From Erodium maritimum (Eukaryota > Streptophyta > Magnoliopsida > Geraniales > Geraniaceae), in NCBI GenBank assembly GCA_963921825.1, contig OY997589.1:5766001-5830000 (forward strand): DNA of 64,000 bases, in the 5' to 3' direction. The position numbers and the translations under genes are program-made. Of this stretch, positions 11,852 through 27,370 are shown piece by piece. Below the pieces are notes generated by a model. That model was not told the origin of the DNA. It made no database searches and saw nothing but the letters and a program-made list of their open reading frames with translations. Each line of letters opens with the position of its first letter. Within the stretch, counting starts at the first letter, position 1.

Positions 11852-14800
11852 ATGCCCGCCGGAATCATGATTCCGACAAGAAACATGCCGTCCATGATGA
11901 CCGGAAGGAATGTCGGAACCGGATTCGGATCTTCCTCCTCCGGACTCACTCTCGGGCAGGTCCATACTCTTCACTTCACATACTTCGTTTTTACTTTATT
12001 TTTCACATTGGTACTCGCGAACAAAAACGCGTAGTGTATATATATATATATATATTAGCCTTGAAGAAATACAAATCAATATGTGATATATCGCTTGTGT
12101 TTGTTAATTTTTAATTAGATTGAAAAGCAATAAAGCTCTCTACTTGGGTTCTCAAATGTCGAAAATGTTTAAAGATCTGAGGTTCCACAATAATCCTATG
12201 ATGTTCCAGCCAAACATGATGGATCAGCAGCAGCTAGAACTCCATCCCCTCCCTCTCGAGATGCCCCAGAACACGTCGGAGAGTACTGATCTCGTTGCCC
12301 GTATTCGGGACGAGGAGTTTGATAGCAAGTCCGGCAGCGAAAACCCCGATGGAGCCTCCGGCGACGACCAGGAGCTTCAGCGTCCTAATAAGAAGAAGAG
12401 ATACCATCGCCATACACAACACCAGATCCAAGAGATGGAAGCGTATGTTCATCGTTCTCGGGTTTTTAGTCTGTCTTTAGACAGCCTGCTTCTTATATCC
12501 GTTTTGGACTTATTATCTTTGAATTAGTAGATCAACACAACGCTTTACTTTTTATTCATTTCGTGTTCGATTTTGATGTAGTTTCTTCAAGGAGTGTCCA
12601 CACCCGGATGACAAGCAAAGGAAGGACCTTAGCCGTGAGTTAGGGTTGGAGCCTCTTCAAGTCAAGTTTTGGTTCCAAAACAAGCGCACCCAAATGAAGG
12701 TAAAACTACATTTAGATACCGATCCGAAGTCTAATCTGTAGTCATGTCGCGATTAGACCTTAAGGTAATCGTTGTGACCTAGTCACAATCGACTTTGCGA
12801 GAGATCTCGTACTCAAATTCAATCATTTTTTCTGCCTGATCATTGAGAAATACAGAGAAATCCTAAATAAGTGTATTCACTAGGGTTTGAACCTGTAATC
12901 TCAAGAAAATGTGAAACGTGAAGAGTTTGACAAATTCTCTATTAGTCAGCATGATCATTGATAAACCACATATATATATATTGTTCTATTCATGTGATTT
13001 CCTTTTCAATGTTTGCTTTTGCTAATCATCTTTCATGAACATATCGCAACATCCTCAAGACCCAGCACGAGAGGCAGGAAAACACTCAGCTCCGGACGGA
13101 GAATGAAAAGCTCCGAGCAGACAACATGAGGTACAGGGAAGCTCTTAGCAACGCCTCGTGCCCTAACTGTGGAGGCCCGACCGCCATTGGAGAAATGTCA
13201 TTCGATGAGCATCATTTGAGACTGGAGAATTCTCGACTAAGGGAAGAGGTATAAACCCATATAATGATTTTGAATCATGGTTCAAAATTTTGTTACATGG
13301 TTAATTTGTCACATGTTGATGTTCCCAATTCATGTAGGTTGATCGTATTTCAGCAATTGCTGCTAAGTACGTGGGGAAGCCAATGGGAAGCTTCCCTCAT
13401 CTTTCTCCATCGATCCCACCTCGTCAGCTCGAACTCGGAGTTGGGAACTTCGGAGGACAGCCCGGAAATGATCAATTGTATGCTCCGGGAGAGCTTCTTA
13501 GGTCAATCAGCATGCCCACTGAGGCCGACAAGCCGATCATAATCGAGCTAGCAGTGGCTGCAATGGAGGAGCTAATCAGGATGGCCCAGATGAGTGAGCC
13601 TTTGTGGATGATGAACCTCGATGGCACCACCGCAGCGTTGAACGAAGAAGAGTATGTCAGGACTTTCCCGAGGGGCATTGGCCCAAAACCTGCCGGTTTC
13701 AAATGCGAGGCTTCGAGGGAAACTTCTGTTGTTATCATGAACCACATTAGCCTTGTCGAGATTCTAATGGACGCGGTACGTACATAGTACTAATTACAAC
13801 TCATACTGTTTATGGAGAACCGGACCTTATTCAGGAGAAATACACGATAAATAGAACTCATGATATACACATTGGTCACTCATCTGACCCAAATTGTTGT
13901 ATGCTCCTTCTGAATAAGGTCCAATTCTCCCTTAACACATTTAAACCGAGTACGAATTATGTTTCACATTACGGACTATGGGGTTAGGGTTACCTAAATT
14001 TTATTCTTTTATGGTGTGTGTATAGAGTCAATGGTGTACCGTCTTCTCCGGCATTGTCTCAAAAGCTATGACACTTGAAGTGCTATCGACCGGGGTAGCT
14101 GGAAATTACAATGGAGCATTGCAAGTGGTAATTTGAAGCTCATTATGCTATATACATATTCTCATTGTTAATTACTGAATGAACTTATAATATATGGTGG
14201 AACTTCAGATGCAAGCTGAGTTCCAAGTAGCTTCCCCGCTGGTCCCAACTCGAGAGAGCTACTTCGTAAGGTATTGTAAACAGCACTCCGACGGGACATG
14301 GGCTGTAGTCGATGTTTCTCTTGACAACTTACGTCCAAGTCCTGGTTTGAGATGCCGCCGGAGGCCCTCAGGATGCTTAGTTCAGGAAATGCCCAATGGA
14401 TACTCCAAGGTAAGGAACAATTCCTTGAAGAGAGCTCTCTTAACGAGTTCTAATCCCAATAGGTACATCTGCTTGGGAGCAGATGTAGGCGGAGATTAGA
14501 CTAGACTAGAATACGATTTCCCTAATTTCCTTATTTTCTTCGATCATTTCTTGATTGTTCTACGAATAATTAGGTCACTTGGGTTGAGAATGTGGAAGTG
14601 GACGATAGAGGAGTTCACTCTCTCTACAAGCAGCTAGTGAGCTCGGGCCACGCGTTCGGGGCCAAACGCTGGATTGCTACACTAGACCGTCAGTGCGAGA
14701 GGCTTGCAAGTGCCATGGCAACGAACATTCCCACAAATGACATTGGTGGTAATGAAATCAACATTGTTCAAGAAACAACCCCTAATAATGTTCATAGTCT

Positions 14801-16029
14801 TATTCTTATATATGTCTCTTTTCGTAACTACTTCTCAGTGATAACGAATCCGGAAGGGAGGAAGAGCATGCTAAAGCTGGCAGAGAGGATGGTGATAAGC
14901 TTTTGCGCGGGGGTGAGTGCCTCTACAGCTCACACTTGGACGACCTTGTCAGGAACGGGCGCTGAGGATGTTAGGGTCATGACTCGCAAGAGCGTGGACG
15001 ACCCTGGAAGGCCTCCCGGTATAGTTCTCAGCGCGGCTACCTCCTTCTGGCTTCCTGTTTCCCCCAAGAGAGTTTTTGATTTCCTCCGCGATGAAAACTC
15101 TAGAAGCGAGGTATATATATATGTACACACACATTTTGCATATCTTGTATTCAAACCTATGTTCATATAATCTTTTTACCTTGATCATGAAACGTTTGTG
15201 CTAATGGTTATGGTGATGAACCTTAATTTTAGTGGGATATCCTTTCGAATGGCGGGATTGTTCAAGAAATGGCTCACATTGCTAATGGAAGGGATACCGG
15301 TAACTGCGTGTCGCTGCTTCGAGTAAATGTAAGTTATGTGTAGATCATTTACATATGGGTTCTAGTCTATAGTAAACATGTATATATAGCCATGTTCAAG
15401 GGCGGAACCGGGTAGTATTTAAAGTATTCCAGAGAGTACTCTTAACATATAGAAACTTGGTCTAATGATATAAGGCTCTTGGATATTTACGAGAAAACAT
15501 AAGTTCGAATCACTACAGAAATGCCCCGAGTTTTCTTTTTTGCTTTTACCTTGGCTACCCTTAAATATTTTTTTGGTTCCGCCCTTGTTTACGATCATAT
15601 ATACTATGACGTTAATGATCAATGTATTGTGTTTTGTATTGTTGTTTGTAGAGTACAAATTCAAGCCAGAGCAATATGCTGATATTGCAAGAGAGCTGCA
15701 CGGATCCAACGGGGTCTTTGGTGATTTACGCTCCCGTTGACATTGTAGCGATGAATGTGGTACTAAACGGTGGAGATCCAGACTATGTAGCTCTCCTTCC
15801 CTCTGGATTCGCCATTCTCCCCGACGGAACCACCACATCTCACGGAGGAGGAGGCATTAACGGTGATCACCCTGGTTCCGGTGGATCTCTCCTGACCGTG
15901 GCATTCCAGATATTGGTCGATTCGGTCCCGACAGCAAAACTCTCTCTAGGCTCAGTAGCAACTGTCAACAATCTCATTAACTGCACCGTTGATCGGATCA
16001 AGGCTTCTTTATCATGCGAGACCGCTTGA
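11852..16029 (+). CDS. HDG2: Class IV HD-ZIP transcription factor, HDG2-like
   Basis: Epidermis-type homeodomain-leucine zipper START protein. Eleven coding exons with GT-AG borders and matching phases: 11852-11959, 12210-12442, 12582-12699, 13060-13248, 13338-13775, 14026-14127, 14209-14409, 14574-14748, 14839-15110, 15233-15328, 15652-16029, giving 769 residues. The homeodomain (about residues 95-155) contains [12 protein letters not shown]. The zipper-loop segment with CPNCGG follows, then a START domain (about 290-520) and a conserved C-terminal half ending SLSCETA. The start [11 protein letters not shown] is the form I know from eudicot HDG2 proteins, closer to HDG2 than to ATML1/PDF2. 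These factors bind L1 boxes and act in the nucleus in epidermal and trichome fate. Introns 5 and 10 carry small inverted-repeat elements. No defect is seen. The exact paralogue within the HDG2 clade is uncertain. Confidence 0.95.
13814..13937. repeat. Inverted-repeat element in HDG2 intron 5
   Basis: GGAGAACCGGACCTTATTC at 13814 pairs with GAATAAGGTCCAATTCTCC at about 13914-13932. The right arm region (TTGTTGTATGCTCC...TCTCCC..AACA) resembles the end of the solo LTR at 48383-48425. The outer bases read TG...CA (13807 and 13937). A small solo LTR or a hairpin MITE are both possible. Confidence 0.5.
15397..15587. mobile_element. Small TIR element in HDG2 intron 10
   Basis: A perfect 13-bp inverted repeat, CAAGGGCGGAACC and GGTTCCGCCCTTG, bounds 191 bases inside intron 10. 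Such GGGCGGA-type ends are common in plant hAT-like MITEs. The flanks (GCCATGTT and TTTACGAT) show no clear 8-bp duplication, so the class is not proved. Confidence 0.65.
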
Positions 16030-16996
16030 AAAACCCTCACAAAACTCATGCTTAGGTAAGCAACTACAAGATCCTTAACCATATTATCAGTTTGAGTTTT
16101 TAGTTGAACCGTTCTTCTAATATGACATCAGAACAAACTGAGTTTGCTCATAATGAGGACTAAAAGCTCAAGCTGATAGTTAAAGACCCGATTATAAGTC
16201 TATACTGTTATGTTCTGATGTTATTTGATACGTGTCGTGTTGTAGTAATCGATCAAAGAAGAATATGGTGGAGAAGTCAAGAGCGCACCTTACATGATCT
16301 CTTTTGATGCAACACTTGTTCGCAAATGGTGCAAGGATTAGAGGTTCGGGTATTGACTTCCCTAAACAAGACTAAAGAAGGATTAAGAAAGGCTAAGAAG
16401 AAGTTAGTAGGAGATGGAATCTTTCTCTACCTTTGACTCTTTTAAATATATATATATGTCGATCTAGTGGAGTAAGTAGTAGCTAGGGTTATTGATTAGG
16501 GTTTTGGTTGTTGCATGAGTATTGTGGGTACACTGAGTACTATTGATGTTTGTGTGGGCTTATCTCTTTTCGTTGTTTGTTTGTGAAAAGCATATTGGTG
16601 GGTGTAAATGCGTGCACCTACCCAGTTGCAGATCGATGTTGAGTTCATTATTTTCCTATTTTAAGAGCCTTTTCGAAATGGATTGCTTCATTGGCCTCTT
16701 CTTAGTTTTGTTTGGTTTATCGGTCTCTGATACACTTGTCTTTGTGGGAGTGATGGCTGGTTGGTGGTGATGGGGTCCTCTCATTAATCATTCATCTTCT
16801 CGAACTTGTTTTGAATCTTGCACTGTTTTTCAACTCAAGTCACTTTCATGTATGTTTACAAGTCAGAAGGGATGATGTATTGCAACATTTCCCTTTAAAC
16901 AGTTTAGGAACGAGCGTTTCTGGCTCACATGATATACAATGAGTTAGAATTTGGTTTGTAGTTCGGACTTGTTGTGGAATCTTATTGGGTTCGGGG
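16030..16996 (+). other. HDG2 3' region with a probable 3'-UTR intron
   Basis: Shortly after the stop, CTTAG is followed by a good donor (GTAAGC at 16056) and an acceptor (TTGTAG ending about 16247), which would make an intron in the 3' leader. Beyond about 16500 no gene is supported; a 75-codon frame at 16543-16770 has no domain. Confidence 0.4.
16105..16210 (+). repeat. Dispersed repeat, copy 1
   Basis: Shares AGCTCAAGCTGATAGTT and the following bases with about 19055-19105, where it lies near a possible B-box-like GGTTTGAATCC. This may be an old SINE or LTR piece; class unknown. Confidence 0.4.
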
Positions 16997-17660
16997 TTTT
17001 TCTTTTGATCAAAAGAAAAGCTTTATTGGTTTCTTGAATGTAGAAGACAAACAAGGGCATCTGGGAAAACCTCGGACCTCATAAGAGCATACACAAAACG
17101 AGTTTTCCTGACTAACTAATAAGAGACTGTTTGTTGATCTTTTCAGAAAGTCGAGTTTGACATCCTCGATTTAAAATATAATGAGTTGGGCGTCTTGTAA
17201 GATGAACCTGATTGGGATATGGGTAGAGGAGAGGCCGATAGCAGTCCCAAAACTCCTTGAGCATCGTTACGAATGATAACCCGATTCCAACCATGGTCTC
17301 GAGCCGTCGCCAAATCAGCGACAATCGTATGAGCCTCAATTATGTTTGGTTCTCAAACCCCTGTACGGTTGCATTTCCTGCATCCAAGAGCACCCCGGTG
17401 TCAGATCTACATATAACTCTCCATTCTGATTGGAAGGACTCCTGAAAGACTGTCCCCTTCACATTGACGACCGTGGATACTGTTAGAGTAAGAACCCATG
17501 AAGTGGCTCCCTGGGTGTGAAGCGGGGAGGTTTGCTAAACCCTTTGTCCATGACCAAATCTAACTGGTCGCCACTATCTGAAGGTCTAGTAAAGAAGGGG
17601 TAACCATGTTCCAAACTAAGGCGTTACGTGCCTTCCAGATCTCTCATGTAACCTGAGGAA
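16997..17660 (-). pseudogene. LINE ORF2 C-terminal fragment with RNase H-like domain
   Basis: On the minus strand, about 17640 gives IWKARNALVWN, the signature found before the RNase H part of plant LINE polyproteins. About 17335-17205 gives EAHTIVADLATARDHGWNRV and IIRNDAQGVLGLL, the conserved acidic core of a plant RVT_3/RNase H-like domain. The pieces lie in different frames and are crossed by stops, so the copy is dead. The 3' end is near 16997, after AATAAAGC and TTGATCAAAAGAAAAA. The reverse transcriptase part is absent. Confidence 0.75.
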
Positions 17661-18023
17661 ATCTCTATTTAGTTTGGTGTTTGTTTAAGAGTTTTGATCA
17701 GATTAATAAAAGATACATTTCATATGATTAAGATCGTTACATGAACGATATTTGTGTCACACAAGGTTAAGACTAATAAGACGGAAACCATACTCTTGAA
17801 CTTTAGATTAAGTTAGAGCATCTCATACAACAATTTGAGGTTTGGTGGTAGAACAAAACCTGAACTGTACACTATATAAAACAAATTTAAACCAACATTA
17901 GTCTCCATCTTTGTTCGGAGGAACAACAAAGCATCCATGTGCAATAACAAATGTTAAATCAGGAAACGAAACAAAAATGTGTGTAAGGGAAGGACACTCC
18001 ATATGATTTATGGCACCGGAGGC
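17661..18023. other. 3' flank of the EXPERA gene
   Basis: Probable 3' untranslated DNA and spacer of the minus-strand gene at 18024-19471; nothing else is seen. Confidence 0.4.
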
Positions 18024-19471
18024 TCAAGCCTTCTTTTTCCGGCCGACCATAGGCCTCTTTCCGATTGTTGTGGCCCTGCTCGGGTGTGGTACGAGGCCGC
18101 GCAACGTGGCTAATATACTAATCCCCGTGAAAGAGTAGTACACCATTAACATCCTCTCAGATGACCGGCCGGAGCCAACCACTTCCCCTAGTATAACTGC
18201 CTGAAATTACGTATGCCACAGATTGTAAGATAAGTAGACACATTAAAATGGGGGCTCATGTTCATTATCACATTGCATAAAATGACTTCTTCTCTTGAAA
18301 ACCTTAGAGGTAAGGGAAATTACATAAAAATGACCGTCTTTTTAAGAACGACGCACAACGAGCACCACACCCCAGATCTACAGGGGTGGTGGTCGGGTTT
18401 GTGGGGGTTTCGGTGTTCGGGGTTGTGGGATTTTGACTTCTTGGATCCCGACCCCTGCCAGCCAGTCCAACAAAAACAGAAAGATTGGTATCACCGACAA
18501 GATCTACCAAACAGCCTCTGGTTGAGGGCCATGATCTAGGGTGAGGGGATGGAAGCCCATGTTGCCATAGATTGAGCCGGTTTTTCTGGCCTATTTTCCT
18601 TGGGATGGACCCACCCGATGTGCCCCTTTAGTTGAGGACGTTCAGCTAGTATGGTATCTAATTCCTTGTGTCTGTTTATCGTCAGTTGTGTTAATCTATT
18701 GTTACCATGTTGTCTTGTAATAAAATATTTTTTTTTGTGGTTTAGAGCGTCGATAAACCTATCTTTGACGAAATCCCGGAGTATATTCTAAATCTTATGG
18801 ACTTGCATTTAAAAACTACGGATAACATACTATATAGATTTGGACTATTGAAAATAGACCCAATTCACCAAAACCAAGGAATCAACCCATCACAATAGGA
18901 GATGAACCCAGTTAGAAGATTGATAAGGGCTAGCCTATTTTGAGCAAATTTGATAAATAGAGAAGAAATTAGAACTTTTGTAGATGGTGAGGTTTGAATC
19001 CGGGTCCGTGAACAATCAAGCTCTGGTACCATATTAGAAAATCAACTCAACTAAAAACTCAAGCTGATAGTTGAAAGCCGAATTATCATTATATTCTAAC
19101 AATACGATCCAAAGACGTGTAGAAATAAAAGGGAAAAGAGCAAATACCATGGCAGATAAGCAAGAGACGCCATACATGAGACAAGTAGTCCCGAACCAGG
19201 ACTTGCGAGCCGAGACGGCATATAAGTTGACGAGGGCCAGTGGCCATTGCAAGCAGATCTTGAGCCATACTATGCCCACGAAGAACCGAGGCTTCTCGCT
19301 CACCAAGTAATCCCCACACTCGCGAACGTACCACTTCTTGACATCCACCACAACATCCGGGAACGATGCGACGGGGAGGCAGGTCGGGGCGTAGATCAGC
19401 GGCACCGCCACCGCCCCGACCAGGAAGGCGAAGAAGAGAGCAAAGTCTACCAGACTCAACAAAGCACCCAT
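18024..19471 (-). CDS. TMEM97/sigma-2 receptor-like EXPERA protein
   Basis: Two coding exons, 19148-19471 and 18024-18200, both in phase 0 with GT-AG borders, give 166 residues. The protein opens MGALLSLVDFALFF and holds VLPSxxFPD-like (LPVASFPDVVVDVKKWY), DYLVSEKPRFFVGIVW and KSWFGTTCLMYGVS, which match plant putative transmembrane protein 97 (such as At2g32380). Four membrane segments are expected. Family members sit in the endoplasmic reticulum and bind sterols or sigma ligands in animals; the plant role is little known. The C-terminus ends KKKA, a KKXX-type retrieval signal, which fits the ER. The 947-base intron holds repeat debris, including a T run near 18728 and part of a dispersed repeat. 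Confidence 0.9.
18955..19110 (+). repeat. Dispersed repeat, copy 2 (in EXPERA gene intron)
   Basis: Carries GGTTTGAATCCGGGTCC and CTCAAGCTGATAGTTGAAAG; the second part matches copy 1 at 16105-16210. It spans the last 160 bases of the intron, close to the splice donor of the minus-strand gene. Confidence 0.4.
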
Positions 19472-19753
19472 TGTGGTCGTCGCGGACTTGATTTTGTTGA
19501 TCTTTCGACGGATTGTGAAATTGGAGAGAACCCAAGAAAGATTGAGAAACGGTGTCTACGATGAACATTACATATAAATTTCGTAGCTTGCGGATGAAAT
19601 GGCTAGACAGTACGAGGTTTTCGCGGCGGCGTTGAAGGAAAACAATTGGAAACGAACCAGGTGGATTTGTGCCATATTTAGTACGCGAATATGTGGTCTA
19701 AGACAATTTTGTCATTCTGACTGATTTAGTCCTCATATGGTATGCCTTTTTTT

Positions 19754-20130
19754 TATTATTTGAGAGAATTTTTTTACCAACAAAACAATAAACACAAAGG
19801 GGGAATCCCGAAAAGGGTTTAAAGCACGGAAAGTAAAAGCAGCTACAAGACTAAAACATCACTGTCAAGTGGCTCTAATAAGGCATGGAACCCGATTTCT
19901 ATAGTGAAGACTCAGCGTTGCTATGATCTTCTTGAATCTCTCCTTAACCGATTTTTTGTAACATATCTCCAAACGCTCAGCAAATCTAACAACAAAAAAT
20001 GGGTAATACTTTCCCTTGTGCATCTATCGACCAAGGGGAAAGAGAACTCTGAGAAGTCACCCAGTTAAAGAAGGACAACCCGGAGCGGCAGGGGGGTCCA
20101 TCAGAGATAGGGACTAACACCTGATACAGC
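19754..20130 (-). mobile_element. Probable LINE 3' fragment
   Basis: Minus strand: a frame end at about 19975-19870 encodes RFxERLEICYKKSVKERF-like basic sequence and a stop, then a trailer and TGGTAAAAAAA at about 19763-19753. The same tail motif ends the stretch at 8611. No catalytic domain is visible, so this rests on layout. Confidence 0.35.
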
Positions 20131-21084
20131 CTATCATACAAGTCAGTAATGGAGGCCGTACTGTTTCACGAGTATTTTTTATATGGCCCACTTGTCTGAC
20201 TTTCTTTCTGTTGAACGTAAGGACCCACCAACTACAATAATAGAAGAACCGGGATATATTTGCCCAGTCAAAGAAAAGGGTTGCACGATATTTTTTGTCA
20301 GGGAGTTACAAGGTGGTGGGGCTCACACATGAGATATGAGGCTGAGGTTATTCCTCCCAATAGACTTGGTCGACGACTCAACCATCTTAACATGGGGCAA
20401 GTAAAGGAGGGTGTTCGAGTGTACATGTTGGAAAAGCACTTCCACACCAAAGCCTGATCCCTAAGTTATAATCACCCGTCTACTAGTCGAAACGTCCATC
20501 CCATAGACAAGAGCCAAAGCTCTGGCTGATTGAGAAGACATCAAAGAGCAAGGGTGTGGATGGTGACCATCCCACCAAGTTTCCCAATAATCGCAGCTAT
20601 AAAGTATCAAATCCAACACACGACAAGGAGGCCGATGATGTCATTTCCGGGGAAGCCGCCCTCCAAATAACACTTGTTGAGCACTGCCCGAGAAGGAGAA
20701 GAACCAAAGGTGCAACACTTTTCATTCGTCGGCCGAAAGTGCAGACCAAGAAACACGATCCTAGCTCGACAAAAGAAAAGTGCGCGAAACTAAGTCAAGA
20801 AGATCTACCCCGAAATTCCGTCTAGGTCTGGTCTTAATGGAGAAGGTGCAAGGTCTAGTCTTGACGGAGAAGGTGCAGGGTCCCTCGGAGGGGAAAGGGG
20901 TAACTTCCTCGAAGAAAAAGGGGTGGTGACAAATGGGGACGAGCCACATACACCCAACTTTGTCGCCTTCTTGCCCAGTATGACTCACATCTTGCATAAG
21001 CCGTTTAGAGTAACAACAACATGACCTAAGTCGTCGTTGAGGCTTCTTTACAAAATAGCTTTATTTCGAAATACAAATTTCTAG

Positions 21085-21290
21085 TATTTTTGGTGAAGTT
21101 ACAATGTTGTTCTTAATGAACTCCTAGACGGTTACATGGAATACCCGGGTGGTAAGCAAAAAAACTGGGTCGATAAGCTGGTTATGTTCAGTAAGGAGAA
21201 ATTCAGGTAGCCTTTGTTAAAGACAAACCCAAGTTTCTGTTAAAAAAAATAGAGGTTATTTCACAAATTAAAGAACCAAACTAGCATTAT
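21085..21290 (+). repeat. Dispersed repeat, copy B
   Basis: Partner of 10500-10690; this copy is longer by a short A-rich insertion near 21160. No coding capacity. Confidence 0.6.
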
Positions 21291-22073
21291 GCACCTTATA
21301 TTTTAAAATAAGTTATCCCTTGGTTTAGGGAGTATAAAAGGGGAAATATAAATAACATGTTTTAGAACAACATTTTTGATACAAACGTGTTGCCCCCACC
21401 TTTTACTTAATAACTTATTTATACCTTTTTTTATTATTAAAAAACGACCAAATTTGAATGAAAAGCTGTTAGAAAATTCAGAAATATCTAAAATACCCCA
21501 ACCCAAACCTAAAAAACACTCCTCAAGCCCTAAACACTACACTCCAGGAGGTTTTTCCAGGGTTTGGGGGAGGTAGGCGTATTTAAGAGTTTTTAAATTT
21601 TTTTTTTTAAAAGATTTTCATCTAAATTAATAAAAACTATCGTTTTTTTAATAATAAACTAAACCTGTACGCACGTTTTAGAAATAAAGAACGTAAGATC
21701 AATATGTTTGTGCTAAAGAAGATTGTTTGAGTAAATTATTGGGGTTTGTCGATCAAAGAAACCAAAACAACAATCGTTACATAAAAATTGAATATTTTAA
21801 CTATATTTCAAATAAATTTGTATTTCTACATATTTTGAGACAAGTTTGAAATAATCTCCCGTATGTTTCTAATTTCATGTGTGTGTGAACTATGCTCGAA
21901 ATTATATTCTAATTTCATGGGGTTTTTGTTCATGAACAATTTCTAATCTACTCCTAATCTCTCTCATTAGACAATGGCAATGCACGTCAGAACCAGCCAA
22001 GTTACCCTAACGGGGAGCTCTTATATGCATTAAGTTGTACCTTTCCGTTGGCCGGCCGTCAGGGAATATGTAC

Positions 22074-26092
<4,019 letters not shown>

Positions 26093-27370
26093 GGCCAGGA
26101 AGAGATTGTTCAGCTGACTGATTTTTCAACTCATAGTAGCTTGAGTTTAAGAAATTATGCACCTTTCCACAAGAAAATGAACAATACCCAGAATCAGAAA
26201 TTCAATTTGATTTCAGATTCTCAATACCCAAGTCAAAATAGAAAGATGAAACCTAGCCAACTGAGATTAAGCATCATATGGATATAAGGGACAGTCTAGA
26301 CCAAAACTGGGTGCAGAGTATTGAAGAAGAACAATATTCAAATGGGTATGTTCAGAAACCCCAATAAAGAAAATCAAGAGACCCAAATGGAGATTATTAT
26401 TTACCTGGAGGACCAAATACAGATGCAGCCTTGTACAGAGGAGTGGGAGTCCATTTATATGATTATCTGAAGAACACATGACAGGACATAACACTCTTCA
26501 GCTTCACAAAACAAGAGGGGGGTGAAAAGAGAAGATCCTCATTCTCCAGAGAGCTTAAAGCCTTAAACAGTCTTGCAAGCTGGGTAAAGAATCATTCTTT
26601 CTTCTTTAATGACCACTAGTTCTACCTTGGCTTTTGTTTTGTGAGTATTTTACAATTTAACAAGCAAGAGTTATGTCAAAATTACTGGGTTTGGGCATTT
26701 GTGTGAAACATGTGGGTTCAGCTTGTGTTTCAAACTTGATTATAAAAGTAAAATAATTCATTTAGCTAAGTTTATCTCCATTCTCTTCAAATATTAAATT
26801 TGGATTTGTACAAATGAAAGAAAAAAGTTCATATTTGTCATGTCAGATAAAACAAAAAGAGTGCATGTGATTATGACATGCTTGTTTGTTTTTCTTTCCA
26901 ATTAAATCTCTTTACCCAACTTTTGTGGGGGAAATTATATAGTTTAATTGGATTGTTAAAAAAAAATTGTTGAAAATGCTACTTGATCCTAGATGATTAG
27001 TATGCAATTATCTAAGACAAAGTAGATGTTTAGGGCACATCTTCCTTTAAATCCCTTCCAAAATAAAACACCTCTTGCACATGATGAGGCCAACCAACTT
27101 ACCCAAAATGGTATATTTTATCTTAATTCAAAAAGGCTTTGATTTAAATAAAACAATCAAGAAATCACTTTCCTGGTCAGTATAAATTAAACTTTGTATT
27201 TTTTTCTCCACCTTTTTTACTTTTTCTTTTATATATAAATTTTTACATTGCATTTCTCCAAGGGAGAATAGGCCTGATAGAAATGGGAGGAGGATAAAAA
27301 ATTAAAATATAGAAAAATGATGTTTGTATACACATAATGAGGTTAGGGCCAAACAGGCCCTTACACAGTG
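26093..27370. other. GLR3 5' flank and downstream spacer of the SPARK gene
   Basis: Probable 5' leader and promoter of the minus-strand GLR3 gene next to 26093, then AT-rich spacer up to the stop of the SPARK gene. No further gene is supported. Confidence 0.5.

Larger units (their letters stand above)
19472..22073. other. Intergenic region with repeat debris
   Basis: No supported gene. Contains the LINE-like end at 19754, the repeat copy at 21085-21290 and, near 20820-20880, a short tandem duplication around GGAGAAGGTGCA. Frames of 60-90 codons in it lack domains. Confidence 0.5.

Noticed and set aside
12120-12209. Longer version of HDG2 exon 2 starting upstream at an internal ATG
   Set aside because: The acceptor ending at 12209 gives LGQ-PNMM, as in relatives. 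An acceptor at 12118 would lead directly to a stop.
16543-16770. 75-codon frame after HDG2
   Set aside because: No domain; likely 3' flank.
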